Shown: positions 5,313 to 5,465 of the stretch, one piece after another | How positions within the stretch are numbered: position 1 is the stretch's first letter | How the letters are laid out: each line of letters opens with the position of its first letter | DNA from: JAFGWO01 sp965603295 | GTDB lineage: Bacteria; BMS3Abin14 | Direction of reading: 5' to 3' | NCBI GenBank assembly: GCA_965603295.1 | Contig: CBFDCL010000117.1 | Span: 1 to 5,465, forward strand | Length of the DNA: 5,465 nucleotides | The notes under the pieces: generated by a model | What the model was told of the DNA's origin: nothing | What the model saw: only the letters and a program-made list of their open reading frames with translations | Database searches by the model: none | Position numbers and translations under genes: made by a program

Positions 5313-5465
5313 TCAGTTCTCAACTATTCCTTTCACATCCCCGGCGAAGTGGAAGGCCCGGAGGATCGCCGTGTTGAAACCCGCTTCCCGCCAGGAGCGA
5401 AGGAGGGGGTGCGTATCATCAACGGATGCTCCCTCGAGGACCAGGATCTGGACGGTTTTGATCTT
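5313..5465 (-). CDS. C-terminal 50 residues of an unidentified protein (5' end outside window)
   Basis: The minus-strand frame is open from the right edge to TGA at 5313-5315. It reads KIKTVQILVLEGASVDDTHP, then LLRSWREAGFNTAILRAFHF, then AGDVKGIVEN. Strand-then-helix spacing and GC-rich third positions look like real coding sequence, and it points the same way as the other genes. The pattern of an EAGFNTAILRAFH beta/alpha unit is reminiscent of TIM-barrel carbohydrate-active proteins (for example the PgaB C-terminal domain), but this is a weak resemblance and I do not assign a function. In such barrels this unit comes early in the domain, so the stop, which sits at the edge of a repeat tract, could mark a truncated gene. 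Confidence 0.5.
   Translation of the reverse strand, partial: KIKTVQILVLEGASVDDTHPLLRSWREAGFNTAILRAFHFAGDVKGIVEN

Noticed and set aside
5177..5377. Plus-strand 66-residue open frame at the right end
   Set aside because: It runs through repeat sequence (palindromic element, CTCAAAC tract) and antisense to a better coding frame.

Overview
The window suggests a Gram-negative, fairly GC-rich bacterium, most likely in the deltaproteobacterial (Desulfobacterota-like) sphere. This is inferred from four things: an NtrB/NtrC pair with sigma-54 activator signatures, an apparent selenocysteine codon, a UshA-fold exported protein, and gaps filled with dispersed palindromic and tandem repeats. No single marker fixes the taxon.

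All supported genes lie on the minus strand, so they read from high to low coordinates. (1) 5313-5465 holds the last 50 codons of an unidentified gene that enters from the right edge. (2) 5041-5312 is a repeat-rich gap. (3) 3919-5040 is an exported protein of the UshA/SoxB metallophosphoesterase superfamily. It is interrupted at codon 71 by an in-frame TGA and is read here as one 373-residue selenoprotein with a Cys-Gly-Sec motif and a SECIS-like hairpin directly downstream. (4) 42 bp later comes a complete DusB/NifR3-type tRNA-dihydrouridine synthase (2911-3876). (5) 2611-2910 is a 300-bp gap with a tandem heptad repeat and an 82-bp palindromic element. (6) 1528-2610 encodes an NtrB-type histidine kinase. 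(7) 1404-1527 is a gap containing an inverted repeat. (8) 1-1403 encodes nearly all of an NtrC-type response regulator, which runs off the left edge just after its DNA-recognition helix.

The order dusB/nifR3-ntrB-ntrC is the classical nitrogen-regulation cluster known from alphaproteobacteria. NtrB would phosphorylate or dephosphorylate NtrC in response to nitrogen status, and NtrC would activate sigma-54 promoters. The dihydrouridine synthase acts on tRNA and is probably only a transcriptional companion.

The most unusual item is the selenoprotein. The TGA is in frame with conserved sequence on both sides, it sits where I recall relatives having cysteine (Pro-Cys-Gly-Cys), and it is followed at suitable distance by a 7-bp hairpin with a G-starting loop. 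Nearly every metal ligand of the UshA active site has also been replaced. The protein therefore looks like a metallophosphoesterase fold that lost its dimetal chemistry and kept or gained a thiol/selenol motif.
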